64,000 nucleotides of DNA from positions 7,378,001 to 7,442,000 of the forward strand of contig NZ_CP104174.1 in the NCBI RefSeq assembly GCF_025200925.1, written 5' to 3'. A program made the translations under genes and the position numbers. Below the pieces are notes generated by a model. It saw only the letters and a program-made list of their open reading frames with translations, was not told the DNA's origin and made no database searches. Below are positions 9,130 through 18,200 of the stretch, piece by piece. The stretch comes from Bradyrhizobium sp. CB1015 (GTDB lineage: Bacteria > Pseudomonadota > Alphaproteobacteria > Rhizobiales > Xanthobacteraceae). Numbering within the stretch: position 1 is the stretch's first letter; each line of letters begins with the position of its first letter.

Positions 9130-9474
9130 GCCATCCTCGGTCGAACTGCCAGTCGGCTGGTGTCGCTCACGTGTCACATTGGAAGCATTGCATTAAGAAA
9201 TCGCAGCCGCCTTACGTTCCCTCTGTGGCGAGATTCGGCACTTCCGGCGGCAAATCTCTCATATACGACGCCTCGCCCAGGCGGAAGGCGGCCCTCGGCC
9301 GAGGCTGGCCCGAAGCTGGTCTCGACCACTGCGGCAGAATGTCCGGGAGAGCCGCCGGGACGCGCCCACCGAGGCGCGACTAGAGCATGATCCGGAAGTA
9401 GCGGTTTTCCGAAAAGATCATGCTCAGACAATAACCTAAAGCGCGATGACGATTCATCCTAATCGCATCGCGCT
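9130..9474. other. Intergenic region between the L,D-transpeptidase and flippase genes
   Basis: These 345 bases contain the leader of the L,D-transpeptidase gene (its RBS lies just after 9129) and, at the right end, most of the double-hairpin repeat listed at 9383-9477. No credible gene was seen between 9180 and 9380. Confidence 0.6.
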
Positions 9475-9477
9475 TTA
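9383..9477. repeat. Double-hairpin intergenic repeat (type B)
   Basis: Two adjacent perfect palindromes are present. GAGCATGATC (9383-9392) pairs with GATCATGCTC (9416-9425), and TAAAGCGCGATG (9437-9448) pairs with CATCGCGCTTTA (9466-9477). This composite element is widespread in Bradyrhizobium genomes. Its right end supplies the stop codon of the flippase gene (9475-9477). Confidence 0.85.
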
Positions 9478-10911
9478 GATGCCCAACGCCTTGCGGTTCA
9501 GCGTTCGCAGCACACGCAGCGACAAGGTTCGCACGTTCGCAACATTGAGCAGCCAGGCCGCAGCCGCATAGGCGAGGCCGCCGGCGAGGCTGACGATGAC
9601 GAGCGATACGAGGCCGGTGCCGCCCGCTTGCGAGCGCGCCACCAGAATTGCCGCCGCCATCAATGCTGCGGACGCGGCAACGCCGGCGAGGCGATTGAGC
9701 TCGAACGGGACCGGATGGGCCCGATGCATCAGGACGAGTGCAACGAGGAAGCCGATCGCCTCGGTTGCCAGCGTCGCCAGCGCCGCGCCGTAAAGGCCGT
9801 AGCCGCCGATCAGCGCGAACATCAGGATGACGCTGATCACCAGCGTGAGAAAGGATTGCGCCGCCAGCATGAACGGCCGCTCGGCGAGCTGGAAGCTGAT
9901 CTGCACGTAGAACTGGTTGGCGATGCCGAAGAAGCGGGCGAGCACCAGGGTCGGCAGCAGCGCCGAGACGCCGGCGCGGAAATCGATGCCGACGAGCGTG
10001 CCGGCCACCTGGTCCGCCGCAAACGCAAGCCAGACCGCAACGGGCGCGACGACGACGAGCAGGAGCTCGAGGCTTTCGGTCAGCCGCTCCCGCGTCGTCT
10101 CGCCGTTGTTCTCGGACAATGACCGGAACACCAGCGGCACAGTCGCCGCGGCGACGCTGGATGCGATCATGACCATGAACTGGCGCGGCAGATCGGCGGC
10201 TACGCCGAAGATGCCGGCAGCGTCCTTGCCGAGCAGATAGGCCACAATCAGCCGGTCGCAGGCCGAATAAACTGCAACGGAGAGGCCGGCCAGCGTCAGC
10301 GGCAGGCCGTAGCGGGCCAGTTGCATGAACTGGCTGCGCTGGAAGCGCGCGATCCCAGTGCGGTCGCCGACGAGATTGAGGATGATGCCGGCGAGCGACC
10401 CCAGACCGAATGCGGCGAGCAGCCCCAATCCGCCCCAGCCGAGCCAGATGCCGAGAAGACCGAAGCCGACGCTGGAGACGCTGCGCACGATCGAGATCGC
10501 CGCGAAGCGGTAGGGCCGCAATTTGGCGCGCTCGAACTCCTGGCCGACATCGACCGCATTGGCCATGATCGCGACGAACATGCTGGCGAGCAGCAGCTCG
10601 GGGCTGACATCGCTGCGGAACAGGACGACCACCGGCGTGGTGGCGCAGAGCACCGCGACTGTCAGGGCAAAGGCGACGATCGCCGTGCCGCGAAAATCGA
10701 CCTCCGCCGACATCGCCTGATAGCGCGACACCGACAGCTTGATCCAGGCGAAGAAGATCGCGCCGAGAATGCCCGCAAGGCTGATGCCGACGACATAGAC
10801 CCCGTACTCCGCCGGGCTCAGGAGCCGCGTATAGGCCGTGACGGCGAAGAAGCCCACCGCCGCAGGCAGGATGTAGGCGACCAGATAGATCGAGAAATGG
10901 CGGTTCAGCAT
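9475..10911 (-). CDS. Oligosaccharide flippase (Wzx/PST type)
   Basis: This 478-residue polytopic inner-membrane protein, with about 12-14 helices, starts at the ATG ending at 10911 (MLNRHFSIYLVAYILPAAVG). The N-terminal segment with RLLSPAEYGVYVVGISLAGILGA is typical of polysaccharide-transporter flippases, which move lipid-linked oligosaccharides across the membrane. Longer upstream readings lack family sequence and were not used. It is divergent from a GH10 glycosidase gene, and a DUF6492 gene follows, suggesting a small surface-polysaccharide group. The stop codon lies in repeat type B, so the last residues may have been altered by the repeat. Confidence 0.85.
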   Translation of the reverse strand: MLNRHFSIYLVAYILPAAVGFFAVTAYTRLLSPAEYGVYVVGISLAGILGAIFFAWIKLSVSRYQAMSAEVDFRGTAIVAFALTVAVLCATTPVVVLFRSDVSPELLLASMFVAIMANAVDVGQEFERAKLRPYRFAAISIVRSVSSVGFGLLGIWLGWGGLGLLAAFGLGSLAGIILNLVGDRTGIARFQRSQFMQLARYGLPLTLAGLSVAVYSACDRLIVAYLLGKDAAGIFGVAADLPRQFMVMIASSVAAATVPLVFRSLSENNGETTRERLTESLELLLVVVAPVAVWLAFAADQVAGTLVGIDFRAGVSALLPTLVLARFFGIANQFYVQISFQLAERPFMLAAQSFLTLVISVILMFALIGGYGLYGAALATLATEAIGFLVALVLMHRAHPVPFELNRLAGVAASAALMAAAILVARSQAGGTGLVSLVIVSLAGGLAYAAAAWLLNVANVRTLSLRVLRTLNRKALGI

Positions 10912-11258
10912 GCGAGCACGGGACCGGCAGCGGTCTTGCGAGTGTGGCGAGGCTCGATCCAATTGGATCTTGGCGGGCGAACGAACTGCGCCGCAGCATC
11001 TCTCAAGAGTGTCACATAAGTCTGCAGAGCGCGCGGCGAATGACGCCTTGGAGCGGCTTTCGCGCATTAGCGTTAAATTTGCCCTGTGCTGCACGGGCGG
11101 ACCGATCAGGAAAAAGAAACCATGTTTCCGGGCCTTTTCCGCTTCCAGGTCCCCTTTCACCGGCCCCGCCGCAGAGTTAACCGAACGACATGAAACCCGG
11201 GCGGTGCACGGCACCGCTTGGTACGAAGGCGCGTTGGTTGCAGAAGGAAGGCCCCAAC
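10912..11258. other. Intergenic region between flippase and GH10 genes
   Basis: About 350 bases lie between two divergent starts. Apart from the ribosome-binding site GGAAGG just before 11259, I see no repeat, palindrome or promoter match strong enough to report. Confidence 0.5.
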
Positions 11259-12326
11259 GTGACCAGGCTCGCTAGACGCGAATTTCTGCTCGGCAGCGCC
11301 GCGGCCATTGCTGCGGGCGCATCTGCGTCCGCTGTGCCGGCCTCGAAACGCGCCCAGCGCCGTCCCGGCTTTGGCGCTGCGGCCACCTTGTGGGACCTGC
11401 AAGCCGATCCGCGGCTCGGCGAAGCCATCAGCACCTATTGCACGCAGGTGGTGCCGGTGCTCGAGCTGAAATGGCCGATGCTGCGGCCGGACGCCCATAC
11501 GTTCGCCTTCGCGCGCGCCGACGCGATCCTGGATTTCGCGCGCGACAACGATCTGACCATGCGCGGCCACGCGCTCGCCTGGTATCACGACATTCCGGAC
11601 TGGACCAAGCAGATCAAGGACAGCAAGGGCGTCGAACGCGCCTATCTCGACCACATCGGCACCGTCGTTTCCTACTACAAGGACAAGCTGACGTCATGGG
11701 ATGTCGTCAACGAGCCGATCCCGGACAATCCAAAGGGGATCACCGACCGGCGCGATACGTTCTGGACGCAGCATCTCGGCAAGAGCTGGATTCCGCTGGC
11801 GTTCCGCACAGCCGCCGCGGCCGATCCCTTCGTCAAGCTCGCGATCAACGAATACGACATCGAATCGGCCAAGGACTCCTTCATCGCCAAGCGCGCAGCC
11901 TATCGCAACCTCATCATGGACCTGCTCGATCAGGGCGTTCCGCTCCACGCCGTCGGGCTGCAATCGCATCTACACGCCGAGCTCGCGATCGACACGCACG
12001 GGCTTGCCGAATTCGTCACCGAGCTGCGCTCCTGGGGCCTCGATGTGCTCATCACCGAACTCGACGTCGACGACCAGAAGCTGGCGGGAACTCCGGCGGA
12101 GCGCGACGCCGTCGTCGCCAAGCGCGTCGACGACCTGCTGACCGCCGTCTCCGCGAGCGGACCGGTGCGCTCGATCCTGACCTGGGGCCTCTCGGACCGT
12201 TACAGCTGGATCAACGGCACCTTCGCCCGCAAGGACAAGCAGCCGAACCGGCCGCTGCCGCTCGACGGCGAGTTCAAGCCGAAGCCGTTCATGGACGTCA
12301 TCAGCAAGTTCACGAAAGACGCTTAG
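11259..12326 (+). CDS. Tat-exported GH10 family glycosidase (endo-1,4-beta-xylanase-like)
   Basis: This 355-residue enzyme has a GTG start at 11259 preceded by GGAAGG. A twin-arginine signal (LARREFLLGSAAAIAAGASA) begins at residue 4. The GH10 barrel carries the acid/base glutamate in SWDVVNEP (E152) and the nucleophile in VLITELDV (E267), with HALAWYH, INEYD and GLQSHLH strands at the expected places. GH10 enzymes hydrolyse xylan-like beta-1,4 chains by a retaining mechanism. Here, next to a flippase and a DUF6492 gene, it may trim a self-made surface polysaccharide rather than plant xylan; that is inference. No carbohydrate-binding module is present. Confidence 0.9.
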   Translation: MTRLARREFLLGSAAAIAAGASASAVPASKRAQRRPGFGAAATLWDLQADPRLGEAISTYCTQVVPVLELKWPMLRPDAHTFAFARADAILDFARDNDLTMRGHALAWYHDIPDWTKQIKDSKGVERAYLDHIGTVVSYYKDKLTSWDVVNEPIPDNPKGITDRRDTFWTQHLGKSWIPLAFRTAAAADPFVKLAINEYDIESAKDSFIAKRAAYRNLIMDLLDQGVPLHAVGLQSHLHAELAIDTHGLAEFVTELRSWGLDVLITELDVDDQKLAGTPAERDAVVAKRVDDLLTAVSASGPVRSILTWGLSDRYSWINGTFARKDKQPNRPLPLDGEFKPKPFMDVISKFTKDA

Positions 12327-12329
12327 AGA

Positions 12330-13277
12330 TCAGCGTGTCTTCGGCGTTTCGAACGCGGCCACATCGCCGATGTGATCGGGAGCGAGGCTCGGCGCGCGTC
12401 GATCGCTTGATGAGAGGCGGAACACGTCGCGGATGTCGTCGATCGAGGTCGACGAATAGGACTGAATGCAAAGCGCGACCTGCTCGGGCGAGGCCGTGCG
12501 CATCATCGCTTCGATGGCCGGACGGTCGAGCGGTGTGTCGTCCCAGTGCGAGACCGCGATGCTGTCTTCGGTGACCCGATGGCGCGCCAGGTGCTCCGGC
12601 GAGGTCGCGACGAAGTTTCCGTAAAGCAGATATTCGGAGAATTTCTTCTTCCGGCACAGCGCCAGCGCCCAGCTCGGGCCCGTCGCCGACTTGATCGCGT
12701 CGGTCATCGCACGCGTAGTGTCTCTGTCCCAGACCAGCGCGTTGCCGACATAATCGTCAGCCGGGAACGCGCGCTCGTTGAGGCCCAGAAGCTGGTCGAC
12801 GGTGCGCAGCCACAGGCCGTGCAAGGGATGGTCGGCGCTGATCGCCTTGCGCGTGACGAAGAGCGGCGTCTTCTCGCCGCCGGCATATTGGCCGACGTCG
12901 AATTCGCGGAAGAACAGATTGTCCGAATCCAGGATGCAGACGCGCTGCTCCGGCGCATTGAGGACGCCGGCGATCTTCAGAATCTGCTGGATGTGCCAGC
13001 CGTGCACCGGCGAGGACAGCAGCGACAACCAGACACGCCGGCTGCCGAACTGGAGCGCGGGCGGCAGCGCGAACAGCCATTTCGGCAGATAGCGTGAGGC
13101 CGGAACGATGACCCTCCTGTTGGACGCGAAGCGCGCGAACAGCGGCACGTCCTCATCGTTAACGAGAACATAATGCCGCGTGTAGCCCGTCAGCCAGGTG
13201 TCGATGCTCTCGCTCAGCAGCGAAAAGCGTTCGATATCCTTGGCGTAGCTGGCAGTCAGCAGGGCAACGGAATGCAT
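12330..13277 (-). CDS. DUF6492 family glycosyltransferase-like protein
   Basis: This 315-residue soluble protein starts at the ATG ending at 13277 (MHSVALLTASYAKDIERFSL). The N-terminal strand plus the mid-region segment VCILDSDNLFFREFD, which resembles a DxD-type metal and nucleotide-sugar site, and the later DDYVGNALVWDRD match DUF6492 proteins found in polysaccharide loci. It probably transfers a sugar or related group, but donor and acceptor are unknown. It converges with the GH10 gene with only three bases between stops, supporting a shared surface-polysaccharide theme. Confidence 0.75.
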   Translation of the reverse strand: MHSVALLTASYAKDIERFSLLSESIDTWLTGYTRHYVLVNDEDVPLFARFASNRRVIVPASRYLPKWLFALPPALQFGSRRVWLSLLSSPVHGWHIQQILKIAGVLNAPEQRVCILDSDNLFFREFDVGQYAGGEKTPLFVTRKAISADHPLHGLWLRTVDQLLGLNERAFPADDYVGNALVWDRDTTRAMTDAIKSATGPSWALALCRKKKFSEYLLYGNFVATSPEHLARHRVTEDSIAVSHWDDTPLDRPAIEAMMRTASPEQVALCIQSYSSTSIDDIRDVFRLSSSDRRAPSLAPDHIGDVAAFETPKTR

Positions 13278-13387
13278 GGAGCACGCTCAAATGGCCATCA
13301 GCCCGCACTGATAGCGTCAATGCGAGATGCTGGAAACTCACGATAGGAATCAAGGTAAAGCGAAACGAAGTGCGACTGCCGGAGGGA

Positions 13388-13990
13388 CTAGCCTTCGGAC
13401 TGCAGGCCTCGGATGTAGGCGATCGCCCGCTCCGCTACGGCCGGATCAAGGTCGGTTTCGCGAATCCTACGCTCGACCAGCCTTAGGTCCAACGGACGCC
13501 TCTCATGAATTGCGCCCACAAACCGCTTGTCCCTTTCGTCCAATCGCGCAAGCTTGGACACGACGAGGTCCTCCGGCGCCGGCGCTACACCCGTGACCGT
13601 TCTTCCCGCGACTTCGGTTTGCACTCTGACTGCTCGCCCCTCCCAGCCTCTCGGGAGTTTGGCCGTAGTCTCATCGACGCCATCGATGTAGAACCCATGC
13701 GTACGATGGAATTGGCTCTCCGATCCGAACAGCCCATCGATATGTTCGGATGCCATCGGCTGCACACCATCGCGCGTACGCTTGGCCTCGGTCAGTTCCC
13801 AGATTCTCGCGTTCGCCGGAAACGCGTCAATCTCCGGTGATTCTCTTGCGGCCTCCGGGGCATCCGGCATGGAAGCCAGAATTGCCTGACTGCCAACCAC
13901 AAATACCGTGTCGGTTTCGAATTCGTACGCTAGGGCCCTGACGACCCTGAGCAAATCCTCCAAAGTGCGCAGCGCGCCGGTCCCGGGCAT
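13388..13990 (-). CDS. DUF6036-type nucleotidyltransferase-like protein
   Basis: This 200-residue cytoplasmic protein starts at the ATG ending at 13990. The segment VFVVGSQAILASMPDAP followed by SPEIDAFP resembles the GS-x(n)-D-x-D core of minimal nucleotidyltransferases, and the C-terminal part (DLVVSKLARLDERDKRFVGAI) is typical of DUF6036 proteins. Such proteins often act in toxin-antitoxin-like pairs. Its start overlaps the stop of the upstream gene (TGATG at 13988-13992, read on the minus strand), so the two are translationally coupled. Substrate and activity are unknown. Confidence 0.7.
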   Translation of the reverse strand: MPGTGALRTLEDLLRVVRALAYEFETDTVFVVGSQAILASMPDAPEAARESPEIDAFPANARIWELTEAKRTRDGVQPMASEHIDGLFGSESQFHRTHGFYIDGVDETTAKLPRGWEGRAVRVQTEVAGRTVTGVAPAPEDLVVSKLARLDERDKRFVGAIHERRPLDLRLVERRIRETDLDPAVAERAIAYIRGLQSEG

Positions 13991-14370
13991 CAAGGGCCAC
14001 GCGAAGAGGGAGAGCGGGCGCTCAAGCCGCGTTCGACGATACGTCTTGCGGCTCTTCTCAACCGAACTCTCGCATCGTAGTCGCCGAAATGAACCCCTTC
14101 GACAAGATAAAACGGTGACGAGTTGCGGAGCATCACCATCTCACGATCGCGGCTGATCAGCCTCGACGCGAGCTCGCCGGTAGGAAGCGCAAGCAATTTC
14201 TGCCACTCCCGCACGAAAGGCCAGCCGTCGAATTGGTCGGCCTGCCGCGTATGCGCTTCCTTGGCCTTCTCCACCAATGATGGGTCGTGTCGGAGCCTCC
14301 GCACGATCAGCCGATGCATCATCAGCTTCGCGGTGTCGCCAACTACGCCCTCGTTCAGCCTGTCTTTCAT
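13990..14370 (-). CDS. Hypothetical protein paired with the DUF6036 gene
   Basis: This 126-residue protein starts at the ATG ending at 14370, preceded by GGGGAGACGG. The first half (MKDRLNEGVVGDTAKLMMHR, then RLRHDPSLVEKAKEAHTRQA) is helical and charged. The middle reads EWQKLLALPTGELASRLISRDREMVMLRNSSPF. I do not recognise a catalytic domain; the layout resembles the small helical partner of nucleotidyltransferase toxin-antitoxin-like pairs. It is the upstream gene of a coupled two-gene unit whose third-position GC looks lower than that of its neighbours, hinting at acquisition by transfer. Confidence 0.65.
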   Translation of the reverse strand: MKDRLNEGVVGDTAKLMMHRLIVRRLRHDPSLVEKAKEAHTRQADQFDGWPFVREWQKLLALPTGELASRLISRDREMVMLRNSSPFYLVEGVHFGDYDARVRLRRAARRIVERGLSARSPSSRGP

Positions 14371-14464
14371 CCGTCTCCCCAGAGACAGGTCAAAATATAG
14401 ACGACCTACCGGGAACAAAAAAGGCCACGAGCTCCGCATAATTGCTGCATTGTTCCGGGGAGGA

Positions 14465-15256
14465 CTAATCCGACGGCAGCCCCTGCTCCAGCCCGCGAAA
14501 GCGGAGCGGCGCCAGGGCTGAGGCGCGCTGCCACCAGTCGGCGACGCGGTCGTCGAGGCCGGTCACGCCGCGGCCATGGCCGGGGAAGATCCGGATCTGC
14601 TGGATCGCCTCTGCCTCGAAACCCCTGGCTTTCCGCCTGATCTTGAGGGCGGCGCCTTCGCGGTCGCGCTGGGTCAGCGGCACCAGAAGGCGGCCGCGCG
14701 GACGGAGCGACCGCAGCCAGAGCGGGTGCGGGTGCGGGAAACCGGCATGCACGATGATCACATCGGCGGGCCCGCCCACGTCCCTGCATCCATCGCCGTG
14801 GACGACGGTGACGTTCCCATAGTCGCGCAAATAGCTCGCCGCCCGGGCCGCGAGCCGCTCGTCGCATTCGATCGCATGGACCCGGCCCTTCTCGCCGACC
14901 ATCATCGACAGCACCGCGGAGAAATAGCCGAGGCCGCAGCCGATCTGCACGACACGGTCCGCCCGCTTGACGTCGAGAAGGTCGATCAAATGCGCCCACA
15001 GGCTCGGCAGGCCGGTGTCGAGCTTGCGCCGTGCGTCGATGGCGACCAGCACGTTGTCATAGAGATGAACCGGATCGGCATCGGGCGTCAGCCGGTAGCT
15101 GTTCGCCGCCTCGGCCTTGATGCGCCAGGGTCCCCTTGGCAGAAATTTCTCGCGCGGAACGGCGGCGAGCGCATCCAGCAGACGCCTTGAGGCAATCCGC
15201 TCGCGCCTGGCGATCAGCTCCACGTAGCGCGCACGCGCGGCGGCAAGATCGCTCAT
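14465..15256 (-). CDS. Protein-L-isoaspartate O-methyltransferase-like protein
   Basis: This 263-residue protein resembles PCMT enzymes. The N-terminal helix ends in LLDALAAVPREKFLPRGPW, the SAM motif is VVQIGCGLGYFSAVLS, and VHAIECDERLAARA and VTVVHGDGCRDVGGPADVIIV follow. PCMTs repair isoaspartyl residues; this divergent member has a C-terminal extension, so repair activity is not certain. The start (ATG ending at 15256) lies one base after the stop of the upstream SAM-cyclase-ATPase gene, so the two are cotranscribed. Confidence 0.82.
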   Translation of the reverse strand: MSDLAAARARYVELIARRERIASRRLLDALAAVPREKFLPRGPWRIKAEAANSYRLTPDADPVHLYDNVLVAIDARRKLDTGLPSLWAHLIDLLDVKRADRVVQIGCGLGYFSAVLSMMVGEKGRVHAIECDERLAARAASYLRDYGNVTVVHGDGCRDVGGPADVIIVHAGFPHPHPLWLRSLRPRGRLLVPLTQRDREGAALKIRRKARGFEAEAIQQIRIFPGHGRGVTGLDDRVADWWQRASALAPLRFRGLEQGLPSD

Positions 15257-15257
15257 G

Positions 15258-18200
15258 TCACAGATCGGCCTGCTCGCGCACCGGCGCGTCCGTACCGAGC
15301 TCGTCGAGGAGCTGCAACGCCTGCTTCAGGTCCGGCGTATAAAAGCCCTCGCTGAATTTGCCGACGATCGGCATGAGCAGGAGTCTTGCGTGCTCGCGCT
15401 TGCCGGCTTGATGCGACAGGCGCGCGAGGCAGACGGCGGTGCGAAGCTCCCAGGACAGCGCACCCTGCTTGCGCGCGATCTCCAGCGAAAGGCCGAACAG
15501 ATCCTCCGCCTCGTGGACCGACGCCGGGTCGCCATTGGACAGCGTGATCTCGCCTTGCAGGCGATAGACCTCGGCGAGATAGAAGTGATCGCCGGTCCGC
15601 CTTGCGGTCGCGAGCGCACCATCCAGCGCGCGCAAGGCGGCGTCGCGCATCCCGACCTTGGCGTAGGTTTCCGCGAGCAGACAGCGGAACCAGCAGCCGG
15701 CGAGCCAGGAATCCATCGCCTCGTACTCGTCGAGGCCGAAGCGCATCTGGTTGAGGCCTTCGTCGGCTTCGCCGAGCTGAGCCAGCGCCCAGCCGCGCAG
15801 GATCGCCGCCTGCTGCTTCCAGTGCAGGAAATTGTGCTCCGTCGAAATGATCATGGCGCGGTTGGCGTGGTCGCGCGTGCCTTCCACGTCGCGCAAATGC
15901 TGCCGGAGATAGGCGCCGAACACCAGCGCGAAGGCGAGCGTGAAGGGGTGGCGGATCTTCTCGGCGTTCGCGATCGCCTGCTCGCTGTGCTGGCGCGCCG
16001 CGTCGGGCCGGCCGAGGAACCACAGGAGGTAGCCGAGATAGGACAGCGAGACGACGCCGGGATCGATGCCGTGCCGTTCCATCAAATCGGAGTGCAGATC
16101 GGGGCTGAACAGGTTGATGCAGCGGTGCAAATGGTGCTGCGAGGCTGCGAAGCGGCCGCGATAGAGCATGGTCATCGCGATCGCGCGGTGCGCCTCGATC
16201 AGATAGCCGGTCTGCTGCGCCGGCTGCGTCCGCTCGTTCAGCCGCTCGCGCTTGGCGAACTTCAACAGCTCGACGCTGAGATCGTGCGCGCGGGTGAGAT
16301 CGGCCCGGATGAAATGGCACACCCAGAGCCCGCGCGTGGCAGCGAAGACCTTTTCGTCGTCATCGAGCTGACGGCCGAGCTCCAGCGCGCGGATGTAGTT
16401 CTCCTCGACCTCCTGCACCGCGTAGCCCTTGGCCGCGATCAGCGCATTGCCGAGCGCAATGCGCAGCTCGAGCTCCATCTCGTCCGCGCCCTGCATGCGC
16501 GCATTGGCCTGCACGACGTTGAGGCCGCGGCGCAGATGGCCGATCGCTTCCAGGTTGGCGCCGCTCTTGGCCGCCTGCTTGCCGGCCTTGAGCCAGAAGC
16601 TGGCGGCGCCCTCGCTCTGGCCGGATTCGGTCAAATGATGGGCGAGCAGCTCCGGTTCGCGCTCGGTCTTCTCCGGATACATCTCGGCGAGCACCTGGGC
16701 GATCCGCGCATGCAGCTTGCGCCGCTCGCTGTGCAGCAGGCTCGCATGCGCGGCGTTCTGGATCATCACGTGCTTGAAGGAGTAGAGCGCGTCCGGCGGA
16801 TGGCCGCGGCGCATGATCAGCCCCGCCTCTTCCAGATGATTGAGTGCCGCCTCGATCTGCTCGGCCGGCGTATTGGCGACGGCGTGCAGCGTCTCGTAGG
16901 AGAACTCCCGGCCGATCGTGGCGCCGATCTGCGCGATCCGCTTGAAAGGTCCCATCCGGTCGAGCCGCGCCATCAGCGAGTCGGTCAGGGTGGCCGGGAT
17001 TGCGAGCTGCCGCCACGGTCCCGACAGCACATAGCGCCCGTGCCGCTCGGTGAGCAGATTGGATTCGAGAACCGTCTTGGTCAGCTCTTCCAGGAACAGC
17101 GGCACACCGTCGGTCTTGACGATGATCTCCTCGACGACCTCCTTGGGCAGCTCGCGGCCCGCGACGCGCTCGACCAGGGTCGTGCGCAGGTGCCGGCTCA
17201 GGCGGTTCAGGACCAGGGTGGTGATGTGCGAATGCGCGTTCCAGCTCGGCTGGAATTCCGAGCGCGCGGTGATGATCACCAGGATCGACCGGCTCTGCAC
17301 CCGATCGACCAGGAGGTCGATCACCTCGCGGGAGGTCGGGTCGATCCAGTGCAAATCCTCGAACGCGATCACGAGCGGCATCTCGCGCGCAAGGCCGAGG
17401 AAATGGTTGACCAGCGCCACGACGGTCGCATCCTTCTGCTGCTGCGGCGACAGCTCGAGCGGCGGATAGCGGTCCCCGGTCGGTATCGACAGCAGCGCGG
17501 CAAACAGCGGAGTGACCTGCTCGATGTCGCCATGAGCGGCGGCGATCGCGTGCTCCAGGCTCGCCAGCGACAGCGCGGACGAATCCTCGCGATCGAGGCC
17601 GAGGAAGAATTTCAGCTGCTCGACGAACGGATAGAACGCGGTGGAGGTGTAATAGGGCGAGCACTGCAGGGAGACCTGTCCATGGCGGTCGCCCGATATC
17701 CGCTCGAAGATCTCCTGGATGATGCGCGACTTGCCGATGCCGGGCTCGCCGAACTTGACCACGACCTGGCCGTCGCCGTCCTTGGCCTGCTGCCAGCGCC
17801 CCATCAACAGCGCGATCTCCTCCTCACGGTTGACGAGCGGCGTCAGCCGCGTGCCCATGGCGGCAGCGAAGCGGGTCTCCATCCGCGAGGCGCGCACCAC
17901 GTGCCAGGCCTGTGCCTTCTCGGAGATTCCCTTCAAGTCGTGGACGCCGAGATTGCGGTAGTCGAACTTCCCCTTCAGCAGCGACTGGGTCGAAGCGGAG
18001 ATCACCACGCCGTTGGGCGGCGCCAGGCCTTGCAGGCGCGCCGCGAGATTGACGGTCTCCCCGACCGCGGAATCGCGTTCTTCGGTGCCCTGCCCGACCA
18101 GATCGCCGACCACGACGAGCCCGGTCGCGATCCCGATGCGGACGGCGGGTGAATGGCTGAGCGCACCGCGCGGCTCGACCGCGCGTGCCGTCGACAACAC

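Noticed and set aside
10912..11188. An N-terminal extension of the flippase from an ATG at 11214
   Set aside because: The extra 101 residues are not family-like and the membrane-protein start at 10911 fits better.
14410..14414. GGAAC upstream of the DUF6036 gene pair as an EcfG element
   Set aside because: It is on the wrong strand for the genes and has no CGTT at the required distance.
15255..18152. A 965-residue open frame opposite the SAM-cyclase-ATPase gene
   Set aside because: The minus strand carries clear cyclase and Walker motifs; the plus frame has only low-complexity Arg/Gln/His sequence.
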